Part shown: positions 52,432 through 61,900 of the stretch, one piece after another
Layout of the letters: each line of letters opens with the position of its first letter
Position numbering within the stretch: the stretch's first letter is position 1
Source of the DNA: Leisingera daeponensis DSM 23529
GTDB lineage: Bacteria > Pseudomonadota > Alphaproteobacteria > Rhodobacterales > Rhodobacteraceae
Assembly (NCBI RefSeq): GCF_000473145.1
Contig: NZ_KI421500.1
Coordinates: 3,851,262 to 3,915,261, forward strand
DNA: 64,000 bases
Direction of reading: 5' to 3'
Notes under the pieces: model-generated
The model's input: only the letters and a program-made list of their open reading frames with translations
Told to the model about the DNA's origin: nothing
Database searches by the model: none
Translations under genes and position numbers: made by a program

Positions 52432-53616
52432 ATGAAGCTCTCAGATGTCCATGCCTGCCTGTCCGATGGCCGGCTCAACCCGTCCGGCTTGCCTGCCGGT
52501 ACAGCATTGCCGTATCTAACGGCGTTTTCGATCCTGGCGAAAATCACAGGGGTACCGCTGATTGTCTTTGATAGTGCCGGACCGGTCTTCGCAGTTCGAT
52601 ACCCCAAAAACGCCCTGCCTGCGGAGGCGGCTGCGTATTTCAGGGGTGACGTTGCAGCTTACAACAGCTGGCGAAGCCTCATCCTCGACGCACAGATGCT
52701 GGCCGCCCGCGCGCCGGTCGACAGCGATTCCTGGGACGGGCTGCGGCGCGTAGCGCGCATCTGCCGCGGACGCGCCTTCGCCACCCGGCTGTATCATGTC
52801 AGCAGCCGGGTTCCGCAGTGCGTATTTCCCTGGGATATCGACAGGGAACTGGTGGTAAAGATCGATGCGGCGCTGGCTGGTCAGGGCCGGTCGAGTTTCC
52901 GGCAGGGGCTGGGCGCGTTGGATGCTCTCCACGGCGAGGCTCTTGCCCGGGAAGCGGGGTTACTCCCCCCGGCCAAGATCGGCCGGCTTCCGACGCTCAC
53001 CGATCACGCGGCGCAATTCCAGTTGCCGCCAGCACTTGTGAAGTTTTGGCAGGCGGCCAGCAGCCCGGACCGGAATGCGCTCTCCTTTGTCTGGCGCATG
53101 GCCAGAATGGCGGGGATCTTCTCGGCAGCGGATGACCCGGCGCCCGAGGTTTTCTTTGCCGGCGGGCGCGGTGAAACTCTCGCCGGACTCGACCCGCAGG
53201 ACTTTGGACTGCATCGTCCTTCCCAAAATACCTACGGCATTTACCTGCGCCGTTTGAGCTGCCGTTTCACGCAAATGGGGGGAGCCGGGCTGCCCGAAGG
53301 CGGCTCGCAGGCCGAACGGCGATGGGCCGAGCTGAAAGACCTTGCACGGCTTGATCCGGCATTGTCGCCTGCCCGCGTCTGGAGCCTCGCCGCTATCTCT
53401 AACCCAGCCATAAAAGACGGGCTTGCCCCGGCCGACCTTGAACCTCAATGGTTCGAAGCCCGGATCAAGGAACTGGCCGGGCCGAAGCGCAGAGCGTTCC
53501 TGTCGGCCTGCTACGCGCTCAACGAGCTGTGCGCGGCCCATTACGGCAAGCGTCACCTGCTCCCCCCGGCAGGCACCGGCGTGCAGCGGCAGCGCGGGCG
53601 TTTGCGCCGGAGCTGA
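52432..53616 (+). CDS. Hypothetical protein, mostly helical
   Basis: 394 aa from the ATG at MKLSDVHACLSDGRLNP; in-frame GTG codons up to 99 bases upstream are alternatives and no strong ribosome site decides. It is rich in Ala, Arg and Leu and mainly helical. The C-terminus is basic (GVQRQRGRLRRS). Segments such as WDGLRRVARICRGRAF and DRNALSFVWRMARMAGIF are distinctive, but I do not recognise a family. The 21-bp repeats upstream and the HTH protein downstream hint at a plasmid- or island-maintenance or DNA-binding context, which remains a guess. Confidence 0.55.
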   Translation: MKLSDVHACLSDGRLNPSGLPAGTALPYLTAFSILAKITGVPLIVFDSAGPVFAVRYPKNALPAEAAAYFRGDVAAYNSWRSLILDAQMLAARAPVDSDSWDGLRRVARICRGRAFATRLYHVSSRVPQCVFPWDIDRELVVKIDAALAGQGRSSFRQGLGALDALHGEALAREAGLLPPAKIGRLPTLTDHAAQFQLPPALVKFWQAASSPDRNALSFVWRMARMAGIFSAADDPAPEVFFAGGRGETLAGLDPQDFGLHRPSQNTYGIYLRRLSCRFTQMGGAGLPEGGSQAERRWAELKDLARLDPALSPARVWSLAAISNPAIKDGLAPADLEPQWFEARIKELAGPKRRAFLSACYALNELCAAHYGKRHLLPPAGTGVQRQRGRLRRS

Positions 53617-53738
53617 GCGCGCCGGCGCTCAGACTGCCAATGGGGCGGTTAGACCATCACGGTGCGCCCTAAGACCGGCAAAACGGACCGTTTCAATCCA
53701 GCAGGCAAAGGACCCATCTCCTGTCAAAGGAGATGATG

Positions 53739-54299
53739 ATGCCGAAAAGAAAGACAGACAGGCGTGCCTTCAAGCAGCGCAGGAAGGGATTTTTCAGCAA
53801 GACTGAACTTGCTGAATGGCTCGGTGTCAGCCGGAACTCCGTGGCGGCTATCGGGGAGCGCTTCGGCATCAGGGAAATCGAAAACCTTTTCCCCGAGGCT
53901 GATGTCTGGAGAAAGATCCTCGGGATCGATCCGCGGCACGAGGAGGACCGCGTCCTGTTGCGGCGCCCGCTCCAGGATAGCACATGGTTCGCAAGCCAGA
54001 CCGGCATCCCGCCAAGCACGATCCGCGCGAAAATCCGGGAAGGCACTCTCGAATATCCTCACGGCGTGCAGCTGTCCGAGGAGAGCGAAGCCGGTGGCCC
54101 CCCGCGCTCGCGGCGCTGGGTAGCATGCGTCATCGAGGCGCTTGCCGACGGCAAAACGGCGCCCGCGTTCAGCCCTGCGGTATCCGTAAATGCGCCCTCG
54201 GCGCCGGTGCAAGACGGGGGCGGCGAAGCAGCTCAGGCTTCCAGATTAAACGTTTTTGCCCAAATCGTGCACGGCAACGCTGAGGGCGCTGCGCAATGA
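53739..54299 (+). CDS. Small DNA-binding-like protein with two helix-turn-helix segments
   Basis: 186 aa. The very basic N-terminus (KRKTDRRAFKQRRKGFF) is followed by SKTELAEWLGVSRNSVAAIG, a good helix-turn-helix, and a second one in WFASQTGIPPSTIRAKIR. The C-terminal third is Ala/Pro-rich. Three consecutive ATGs occur; the third is best spaced from AAAGGAG. It may be an excisionase- or plasmid-regulator-type protein encoded about 120 bases after the hypothetical gene on the same strand. A 7-bp inverted pair (CCGTTCG/CGAACGG) just after its stop may be a weak terminator. Confidence 0.55.
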   Translation: MPKRKTDRRAFKQRRKGFFSKTELAEWLGVSRNSVAAIGERFGIREIENLFPEADVWRKILGIDPRHEEDRVLLRRPLQDSTWFASQTGIPPSTIRAKIREGTLEYPHGVQLSEESEAGGPPRSRRWVACVIEALADGKTAPAFSPAVSVNAPSAPVQDGGGEAAQASRLNVFAQIVHGNAEGAAQ

Positions 54300-54534
54300 C
54301 CGGATTAACGACTGTCCGTTCGCTTTCGGCACCGGAAAACGAACGGCCACTTATTACCGGATGCGCAATAACGGCCAATCTTCCCAATAACGATAACGAA
54401 TAGGGAGTGAAGACCGGAGAGCTTCTGTCGGTCGTTTTGACCCATTTCGGGAGCGTCGAAGCTTTCCGGCATGAGTTACCCTCTCCTGGCGACCCGCACT
54501 TGCGTTACTGAAAGGGTGAGGCGTGGCAACATTT
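54300..54534. other. Short gap with repeated ATAACG words
   Basis: No gene. The word AATAACG or ATAACG occurs three times within 54360-54402, close to the end of the HTH gene, and could be binding sites. The rest is the 3' flank of the minus-strand restriction-like gene. Confidence 0.3.
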
Positions 54535-56409
54535 TCAAGAGCAACGGGTCACTTGAGTTCCGGCGCACTGTCTGTGGAATCTGGAACCTGCCCCCAGTAA
54601 CCGGTCAGGGGACCAGATCAAGGCCGCCAGCTTGGAGTAGAGTTTGGATCGTTTCTTCATTTCGTTTTCGCCGAACGCTTCGTGGGGCTTGAATTTCAAC
54701 CCATGCTTGGAAATGGTCTGATGAAATCCAGGGTTGTTTTGATAAAATACTTCATGCAGAGACTGGGTGAGTGCATTTGCCTTGAGGTAATGCGGCAGCT
54801 TCTCCTCATAGGTCATGTCGCTTAGGCTGGCGTTGATCTTCTTGGGTAAGAGCAAAAGGCCGCCAATTTGATTTCGCGTACGGTCAAAATCTCCCTGCTG
54901 GTCAAACACATCCGAGAAACGGTCGTAATGGTTGGCCCAGATGTGCTCGACCTCGTAAGCATTCTTCCCTGAACGGACGATGTAATCTTCGTATTTCCCT
55001 GGTTCGCCGGATTGCTGTTCCAGCCAATCGGTGAAGCGAGCAAGCTGCCGGTGGATGGCCTTGGAGGTGAACTGGTTAAGGTGGACCGGTTGGGAGAAAT
55101 CGATTTCTGCCATCTCTTTTTGCAACTGATCGTGTAGAATGGAGCGCACTTCGGTCAGTGACTTGCCCCGGATGCTGCGGATCACAAGAAAAACGGCGTA
55201 GGACATTGTGGAGTAACTATTGGATTTGTAGTTCCAGAACCTCAGGTTCAGCCAACTATCGAGGAAATCAGCCACGACGCGAATCTTGGTGATTGCCGTC
55301 TCCAGGTCATCCCCTGGTCCAACGGAGGCTAATGTCACGTGGTGTTGAAGTGTGAACCCGGCGTCGGCGTTGTAGCGGACACTTTCCAAGCCGTAGGTCC
55401 GAGTTTCGGCTGCTTTGAGTAACCGCAGGTAGAGGTCGGCATAGAATCGAAAGTCTCGCACCACGAACTGGTAGAAATCTTCGCCATCTTTGAGGCCAAG
55501 TGCAGATGCATGATTTCGAACCCAGCGGTGGTATTCTGTGCCGATGAGGTCGAAGTCCTCGGGCTTGGCATCTTTCTTTCGCTCCCTGATCTTCTGAGCG
55601 TATTGAGAACGAAGCCAAGCTTTGAAGAAATCCGCGTCGGTTTCCTTGCCATAAGCGGCGAATTTGCTGAGATATTTCTTGATCCGTTTGTCCGCTTCGA
55701 ACCGTTTCTCGGCATTGTCGATGTTGGCAAGAAGATAGCCCTTGAGCATGTCTGTCGGTGTCAATGACAGGCCCCGGTCGTTCATAGTCTCAAAGATGGT
55801 GTAGGCGTCCTCATCGGCATAGGCGATTATCTCAATGAGTTTCACCTTCCGCATCAGCCAGTAGATGAACAGCGGCAAAGCTTTGCCCTGGAGTTCTTCG
55901 GGGAAAAGCTCTCCAAGGTCTTGGTATCGCGCCGTCAAATTCCGGACAGATTCCGATGTGCCATCTGTATTAAATGGCGTGTTATTAAACAGGGCTTCCA
56001 TACAGTCATTGCGTTCAGGAACGTTCAGTTTGAATTTTTTCTCACCGAAATCGTCAGCGTAAATCAATGATTGGATCGAGACCTGCTGATCTCGATTTCT
56101 TTGAAGGTTGTTGAGGTAGATGAGCAGGATTGATAGGGAAGTCATCCGCTGTTGTCCGTCGACAATGTGCCGAACATCGTCATTTTGGCTGACGACAATG
56201 GAGCCCAGGAAATAGTGACCATAGTGGGCTACTTCCTTGGCGGCATCCCCAGGTTGATAACTATCGAGGAAACGCCCGGTTAGGTCATCAACAAGCTCTT
56301 GTAGTTGTTTTCGCCCCCATTTGTATTCGCGCTGATAGTAATCGATGCCATAGCTGCCACCGGACAGCAATTCTTGGATCGAGCGGTCATATCCTTTGAT
56401 TTCTTGCAC
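54535..56409 (-). CDS. GmrSD-like DUF262/DUF1524 protein (putative modification-dependent nuclease)
   Basis: 624 aa from a GTG set by GGAGGG eight bases upstream. The N-terminal DUF262 module (IQELLSGGSYGIDYYQREYKW, in two parts) contains the nucleotide-binding and hydrolysis motif VDGQQRMTSL at about 82-91. The C-terminal DUF1524 module contains a His-Me/HNH-type motif EVEHIWANHY at about 484-493, with QIGGLLLLPKKINASL after it. This is the single-chain form of GmrS-GmrD type IV systems, which cut DNA with modified bases such as glucosylated hydroxymethylcytosine. It is a stand-alone gene in the defence island. The last about 25 residues look irregular and may be an island-junction extension. 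Confidence 0.85.
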   Translation of the reverse strand: MQEIKGYDRSIQELLSGGSYGIDYYQREYKWGRKQLQELVDDLTGRFLDSYQPGDAAKEVAHYGHYFLGSIVVSQNDDVRHIVDGQQRMTSLSILLIYLNNLQRNRDQQVSIQSLIYADDFGEKKFKLNVPERNDCMEALFNNTPFNTDGTSESVRNLTARYQDLGELFPEELQGKALPLFIYWLMRKVKLIEIIAYADEDAYTIFETMNDRGLSLTPTDMLKGYLLANIDNAEKRFEADKRIKKYLSKFAAYGKETDADFFKAWLRSQYAQKIRERKKDAKPEDFDLIGTEYHRWVRNHASALGLKDGEDFYQFVVRDFRFYADLYLRLLKAAETRTYGLESVRYNADAGFTLQHHVTLASVGPGDDLETAITKIRVVADFLDSWLNLRFWNYKSNSYSTMSYAVFLVIRSIRGKSLTEVRSILHDQLQKEMAEIDFSQPVHLNQFTSKAIHRQLARFTDWLEQQSGEPGKYEDYIVRSGKNAYEVEHIWANHYDRFSDVFDQQGDFDRTRNQIGGLLLLPKKINASLSDMTYEEKLPHYLKANALTQSLHEVFYQNNPGFHQTISKHGLKFKPHEAFGENEMKKRSKLYSKLAALIWSPDRLLGAGSRFHRQCAGTQVTRCS

Positions 56410-57124
56410 TAACTCATCCCTCCAGAGAGCTCCCCGCTTCAATCGCAGGGTTATGATTGTCAAATTTCGGTGGCAGGATACCGTTCACTTGCCCGAAAAA
56501 GTGAATAATCAGTGTGTTGTCTCGTCGCCAGGAGTATGTCTCCGACATTCAAAAGTTTCTTCCTTTGAACTTTCTGGCCAACTTCGGTAAAGATGCAACC
56601 CTTGCTGGAAACGCCATGACCTGGCGCCACCTTCAAGTATTCTCTACTTGACCGGAGCTCCGAAGGCCAAGAGACTTTCCCTGCCCAGGGCTGAGTGACT
56701 TCGTCGCGGAGTATGGTATTGGGGGTGGTGGGCTTTGCCATTCAATGCATCGACCGTGGCGCCTTTGGGTAGAAGGCGAGTCAGGAGTTCGAATGTGGGA
56801 ACGTCGATGAAGTGATCAAACCCAGTGCAGTTTGAGCACACCCACGAACCGGCTCTCCAGTTCGGTCTCGGTTTCCTCGCCATTCAGGACTCAAGGGTGA
56901 CATCCTCCTTAAACTCCGTCATTGGTTTTTTGCATTTCGGCAAACCTGATCTCCACCTCACTGAAGATCAGCAAGTCGACTGATGATGAGAAAGTGGAAG
57001 GAAGTGCAACCGATGGGAATGCCTTGGCTTTTCCATGCCCGCAAGGTTAGGTTGATTCGAAACTGGATTTCCATCGAAAAGAGGCTGTTCCTAACTGTTT
57101 TGGAAACAACCCGCTGAGTAAAGT
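56410..57124. other. Gene-poor gap with a possible IS3 C-terminal relic
   Basis: About 700 bases with no intact gene. A minus-strand frame ending at 56644 finishes RRSHSALGRESLLAF, similar to the C-terminal RRxHSALGxxSPxxF signature of IS3-type integrases, so another insertion scar is likely. The promoter of the methyltransferase operon should lie in the right part; I cannot pick its elements confidently. Confidence 0.4.
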
Positions 57125-59827
57125 ATGAACCCCACTGAGATTTCCGACGCCCTCGAGGCTATTTCAACAGCGCCATTTGACCCGGCCGAGTTCGGCTATG
57201 ACTTCGCCGCTGCCACCGGCAATGCAAAAGCTACAGTGTCCAGGCTACGTCCAGGCAAGCGAACTCTGAATAAATCGAAGATCTCGGGCGCGGTCCTGAT
57301 GAACCGCCGCTATTATTACATCCCGGCGGAGCCTGGTCAGGCAGATGCAGCCATGGAACTGCTGCTTTCGGACAAGAAAACCATCCAGCACAAGCCGGAG
57401 ATTCTGATCGCAACCGACGGCCAGGATGTGGTCGCGCGACATCCTGCCTCAGGCGATACACTGCGCTGCTCCTTCGTCGACCTTCACCACCATTTTGGCT
57501 TCTTCCTGCCCGCAGCAGGCATGTCACGGTTCAAGGCCGCGGAAGAAAACGAAGTCGACATCAAGGCCACCGGCAAGCTGGCCAAGCTTTACGACGCACT
57601 GCTCAAAAAGAACCCTGACTGGGCAACTGAAGACCGGCGCCATGACCTCAACCAGTTCATGACCCGGATGATCTTCTGCCTCTTCGCCGAGGATGTTGGG
57701 ATCTTCCCGAAGGATCAGTTCAGCCGGCTGATCGTCAATCATTCCGGCGAAAAAGGCGTCGAGGCACATCTGGTGATCCGCGACGCCTTCGCTGCGATGA
57801 ACCTGCCAAAGGACAGCCGCGGCCATCTTCCTGCATGGACACAGGAGTTGGAATACGTCAACGGCGGGCTGTTCTCGGGTCGGCCGGATTGTCCAGTCTT
57901 CGATCCCATCGCCTGGGGCTACCTGCTGGATGCGGCGGGTGAAGATTGGCGCAAGATCAATCCCGACATCTTCGGGTCCATGATCCAGTCGATTGCTGAC
58001 GCGAAGCGGCGCAGCGAGCTGGGGATGCACTACACTTCTGTGCCGAACATCCTGAAAGTGCTTGGCCCACTGTTTCTGGACGATCTGGATGCTGCCATAG
58101 AAAAGGCTTGGGACCGCCCCAACGCGCTGGAAAAGCTGCTGACCCGGCTCGGCCGCATCCGGGTTTTCGATCCCGCCTGCGGGTCGGGAAACTTCCTCGT
58201 GGTCGCATACCGGCAGCTGCGTGAGCGGGAAATGAAGGTGATAAAGCGCCTGGTGGATCTGACCGGGCAATCCCTGATGAAGCTGAGTTCGACCCTCAGC
58301 CTGTCGAGCTTCCACGGAATCGAAATCACCGACTTCGGCGCCGAAACCGCAAAGCTTGCCTTGTTCATTGCTGAATATCAGGCCAACGCTGAAATGTCCG
58401 AGATGTTCGGCGCCGCGACCGAAACGCTTCCTTTGCGCGATGGCGGCCATATCGTTTGCGCGAATGCCTTGCGGGTGAACTGGGAAGAGGTCTGCCCTCC
58501 GCCCAAGGGCGAAGAAGAGGTCTACATTGCGGGTAATCCGCCGTTTTTGGGCGATGGCTCTCGTTCAGCAGAGCAAAATGCCGACATGGATTTTGCGCTA
58601 AAGGGAAAAATAGATGCCTATCGGCGCGTGGACTTTGTCGCTTGCTGGATGTTCAAGGCGGCAAATTACATTCGTGGAAAATCAGCTCGTTCGGCACTTG
58701 TATCCACAAACTCTATTTGCCAGGGGCAAGCCGTCGGAGCTCTATGGCCAAGCCTTCTAACGGATGGTGTTGAAATTGGCTTTGCGCACCAAACCTTCAA
58801 GTGGCGCAACAACGCTTCAGCCAATGCTGCGGTGATGTGCGTTATCGTCGGCCTGCGCAACACTTCGAAGGGCGAAAAACGCCTTTTCAACGGTGATCTG
58901 GAAGTCCGGGCCAACAACATCAATGCCTACCTTTTGGATGGCCCTGACCTATTCGTGTCGGCAACGCCGAGATCTATTTTCGGGCTGCCCTACATGGAAT
59001 ACGGGAACAAGCCAACTGACGGTGGCCACCTGATCTTGAGCCCGAGTGAGCGCACTGAGCTGCTTGAGGAGTATCCAGAAGCGGCTAAATTCGTAAAACG
59101 CTTCATGGGATCGCAGGAAGTCGTCAAAGGGATCGAGCGCTACTGCCTTTGGATTTCGGACGAAGACGCAGAGGAAGCTGCGAGCATTCCTCTACTGAGA
59201 ACGCGCTTTGATGCCGTTGCCAAATTCCGTTCTGAGAGCAAGGCCGCTCAAACCAGGCCATCCGCCGCATACCCCCACCGCTTCCGGCAGGCCCAGAACT
59301 TTGCAAAAAATCACTCAATCCTAATACCCAGTGTAACCTCGGAACGGCGCCCGTATCTCCCAGTTGATCGCGTCGGTGCTGATGTGATCTCTTCCAACCT
59401 CAACCAGGCGCTCTACGACGCCCCGGAATGGTGCCTTGCGCTGATTGCCTCCCGCCTGCATCTGGTCTGGATCGGCACCGTCTGCGGCAGGCTCGAGTCG
59501 CGCTTTCGCTATTCCAACACCCTGGGCTGGAACACCTTCCCGGTGCCTCGGTTTACCCAAGCCCAGCTGGAACAGCTCAACGCCTCGGCGCGGATGATCC
59601 TGAAGACGCGCTACATGCACCACCCCAAGACCATCGCCGAGCTCTACGACCCTGACAAACTGCCAGATGACCTGCGCGAAGTGCATCGTCAGAACGATGA
59701 GCTTCTGGAAAGCATGTATATCGGCCGCCCCTTCCGCAATGACACCGAGCGCTTGGAAAAACTGTTCAAACTCTATGCCGCCCGCGTCGAGAAGCTGAAA
59801 TCCGAACCGAAGAAGGGAGCTGCCTGA
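57125..59827 (+). CDS. MmeI-type N6-adenine DNA methyltransferase
   Basis: A 900-aa class I SAM-dependent DNA methyltransferase. The N-terminal helical region (to about 330) is followed by motif I FDPACGSGNFL (Asp349-Asn356) for SAM binding and motif IV IAGNPPF (Asn471-Phe474), the gamma-class adenine catalytic site. A target-recognition region and a C-terminal MmeI-like helical tail (HRQNDELLESMYIGRPF) complete it. No N-terminal nuclease motif is obvious, so cleavage would be done by partners. It overlaps the next gene by one base (TGATG). It probably marks self DNA for the helicase-nuclease pair encoded downstream. Confidence 0.88.
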   Translation: MNPTEISDALEAISTAPFDPAEFGYDFAAATGNAKATVSRLRPGKRTLNKSKISGAVLMNRRYYYIPAEPGQADAAMELLLSDKKTIQHKPEILIATDGQDVVARHPASGDTLRCSFVDLHHHFGFFLPAAGMSRFKAAEENEVDIKATGKLAKLYDALLKKNPDWATEDRRHDLNQFMTRMIFCLFAEDVGIFPKDQFSRLIVNHSGEKGVEAHLVIRDAFAAMNLPKDSRGHLPAWTQELEYVNGGLFSGRPDCPVFDPIAWGYLLDAAGEDWRKINPDIFGSMIQSIADAKRRSELGMHYTSVPNILKVLGPLFLDDLDAAIEKAWDRPNALEKLLTRLGRIRVFDPACGSGNFLVVAYRQLREREMKVIKRLVDLTGQSLMKLSSTLSLSSFHGIEITDFGAETAKLALFIAEYQANAEMSEMFGAATETLPLRDGGHIVCANALRVNWEEVCPPPKGEEEVYIAGNPPFLGDGSRSAEQNADMDFALKGKIDAYRRVDFVACWMFKAANYIRGKSARSALVSTNSICQGQAVGALWPSLLTDGVEIGFAHQTFKWRNNASANAAVMCVIVGLRNTSKGEKRLFNGDLEVRANNINAYLLDGPDLFVSATPRSIFGLPYMEYGNKPTDGGHLILSPSERTELLEEYPEAAKFVKRFMGSQEVVKGIERYCLWISDEDAEEAASIPLLRTRFDAVAKFRSESKAAQTRPSAAYPHRFRQAQNFAKNHSILIPSVTSERRPYLPVDRVGADVISSNLNQALYDAPEWCLALIASRLHLVWIGTVCGRLESRFRYSNTLGWNTFPVPRFTQAQLEQLNASARMILKTRYMHHPKTIAELYDPDKLPDDLREVHRQNDELLESMYIGRPFRNDTERLEKLFKLYAARVEKLKSEPKKGAA

Positions 59828-61890
59828 TGGTCGATCTCATCAAAATGACCTATGGCTCCAAGGGCGGGCCGCGCTCAAACGCGCTGGGAATGCGCGAAAT
59901 GCAGGCCCGCGTTTACGAAGCCCGCGCCGCGCAATTCATTCTACTGAAAGCGCCACCTGCTGCCGGCAAGTCCCGCGCGCTGATGTTCGTGGCGCTCGAC
60001 AAACTGGAAAACCAGGGGGTGAAGAAGGCCATCGTCGCGGTGCCGGAAACCTCAATCGGCGGATCATTCAAGTCAACCGACCTGACCAGTTTTGGCTTTC
60101 ATCGGGACTGGGTGGTGAATGAACGGTGGAACCTGTGCCTGTCTGGCGAGGAAGGAAAGGCTAAGGCCCAGAAGGTGAGGACATTCGAGGCATTCATGGA
60201 CTCGGAAGACGAAGTCATCGTCTGCACCCATGCCACTTTCCGATTTGCCTTTGAGGAGATCGTTGCCAAACGCGGCATCGAGGCGTTTGATGACTGCCTG
60301 ATCGCCATTGATGAATTCCACCATGTCGCGGCCAGTGATGACAACCGCCTGGGAGAAATCCTGCGCCGCCTTCTGAACCGCGAAAAGGCGCATGTCATGG
60401 CTATGACCGGCTCCTACTTCCGTGGCGACAGCGTGCCGGTCCTGCGTCCTGAGGATGAGGCCAGGTTCCGCTCGATCACCTATTCCTACTACGAGCAGAT
60501 CGAGGGCTATGAACACCTGAAATCCCTTGGGATCTCCTATGCCTTCTACCGGGGGCGCTACATCTCGGCCATCAAGGATGTTCTGGATACAGACCTCAAG
60601 ACCATCATCCACATCCCGCATCGCGGCTCGGCAGAGGCCTTTGGCGAAAAGCACGATGAAGTGGGGCAAATCTATGACGCCATCGGCGAACATATCGGCC
60701 ATGATCCGGAAACCGGCTTCGACCTGGTGCGCCGGGAGGATGGGCGTGTTCTGAAAATCGCCGATCTGGTCGATGACGGCCCAGAGAGGGACGGCGTCAA
60801 AGCTGCCCTGCAAGCTGAAATCCAGGGGGCAGATGGGAAGCGCGACGATGCCGCAGACCGCGCCAAGGTTGATTTGATTGTGGCACTTGGCATGGCGAAA
60901 GAAGGATTCGACTGGGTCTGGTGCGAACACGCACTGACCATCGGATACCGGAACAGCCTGACCGAGATCGTGCAAATCGTGGGCCGTGCCACCCGTGATG
61001 CGCCAGGAAAACCCCATGCACAGTTCACCAATCTTGTCGCGGAACCCGGCGTCGAAACCACCGTTGTTGCGGATGCGGTGAACGATATGCTCAAGGCGAT
61101 CTCGGGGGCGCTGCTGATGGAGCAGGTGCTGGCGCCCAACTTCCGCTTCTACCGGAGAGAGGACGGCGATATCCGGGAGCCGGTGCATGTGGACAGGGAC
61201 GGCCGCGTCAACATCGGTATCGGAGGGCTTCTGGAGCCGCCCACGCCGCGCGCGCGCGCGATCGTCGAAGAGGACATGCAGGATCTGGTCGCCAAGGCCT
61301 GCCAAGCCATGGACCGGCGCGTGGTTGCCGATGATGTGGCCCCCGAAGTGGCGACACAATTGGTGCTGACCGAGATCGTCGAGAACAGCTATGAGGACCT
61401 AACCGCCGAGGAAACGGAAGCAATCCGCCAGGATCTGGCAGCCCGGATGAACCTAATTGGAATGGCGCAACGCCACGAAGACAATCCCGGGTTCAGTGAC
61501 CCGGCTGGAGCGTTCAGCCGGAACGATGAAGGCGACAGCGACGGCCCGAACCATTCGCTGCTCAACATGGTGAGGCGCTTCATCAATGTGCGCGAGTTGG
61601 ACATTGACCTGATCGACTCGATCAACCCTTTCCGCGAAGGGTTTGATGTCGCATCCCGTGCCTTTGATACGCCGCTGCTAAAGAACATTCAGAGCGCAAT
61701 GGTCGCGCAACGCATTCAAATGACTGAAGACGAGGCTCTTGTCCTGTGGCCTCGCATTAAGCGCTTCACAAAGCAAGAGGGGCGTGCACCCAATCCGCAT
61801 TCGGAAGATCCGCTTGAGAAGCGGCTCGCGGAGGCGCATGCCTATGTTCGAGCAAAGAAAGCGGAACGCCTCCGCGCCGCGGCGGTCTGA
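59827..61890 (+). CDS. DEAD/DEAH-like superfamily 2 helicase of the modification-linked operon
   Basis: A 687-aa SF2 ATPase. The P-loop is APPAAGKS (residues 42-49), Walker B DEFHH (162-166), motif III MTGSYF, and the motif VI arginine finger QIVGRATR (383-390), spaced as in type I/III restriction translocases. The C-terminal 270 residues are helical and not recognised. It is translationally coupled to the methyltransferase and separated by 10 bases from the GIY-YIG gene. I infer an ATP-driven translocase that couples recognition of unmodified DNA to cleavage. Confidence 0.87.
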   Translation: MVDLIKMTYGSKGGPRSNALGMREMQARVYEARAAQFILLKAPPAAGKSRALMFVALDKLENQGVKKAIVAVPETSIGGSFKSTDLTSFGFHRDWVVNERWNLCLSGEEGKAKAQKVRTFEAFMDSEDEVIVCTHATFRFAFEEIVAKRGIEAFDDCLIAIDEFHHVAASDDNRLGEILRRLLNREKAHVMAMTGSYFRGDSVPVLRPEDEARFRSITYSYYEQIEGYEHLKSLGISYAFYRGRYISAIKDVLDTDLKTIIHIPHRGSAEAFGEKHDEVGQIYDAIGEHIGHDPETGFDLVRREDGRVLKIADLVDDGPERDGVKAALQAEIQGADGKRDDAADRAKVDLIVALGMAKEGFDWVWCEHALTIGYRNSLTEIVQIVGRATRDAPGKPHAQFTNLVAEPGVETTVVADAVNDMLKAISGALLMEQVLAPNFRFYRREDGDIREPVHVDRDGRVNIGIGGLLEPPTPRARAIVEEDMQDLVAKACQAMDRRVVADDVAPEVATQLVLTEIVENSYEDLTAEETEAIRQDLAARMNLIGMAQRHEDNPGFSDPAGAFSRNDEGDSDGPNHSLLNMVRRFINVRELDIDLIDSINPFREGFDVASRAFDTPLLKNIQSAMVAQRIQMTEDEALVLWPRIKRFTKQEGRAPNPHSEDPLEKRLAEAHAYVRAKKAERLRAAAV

Positions 61891-61900
61891 GGTAGGAAAC

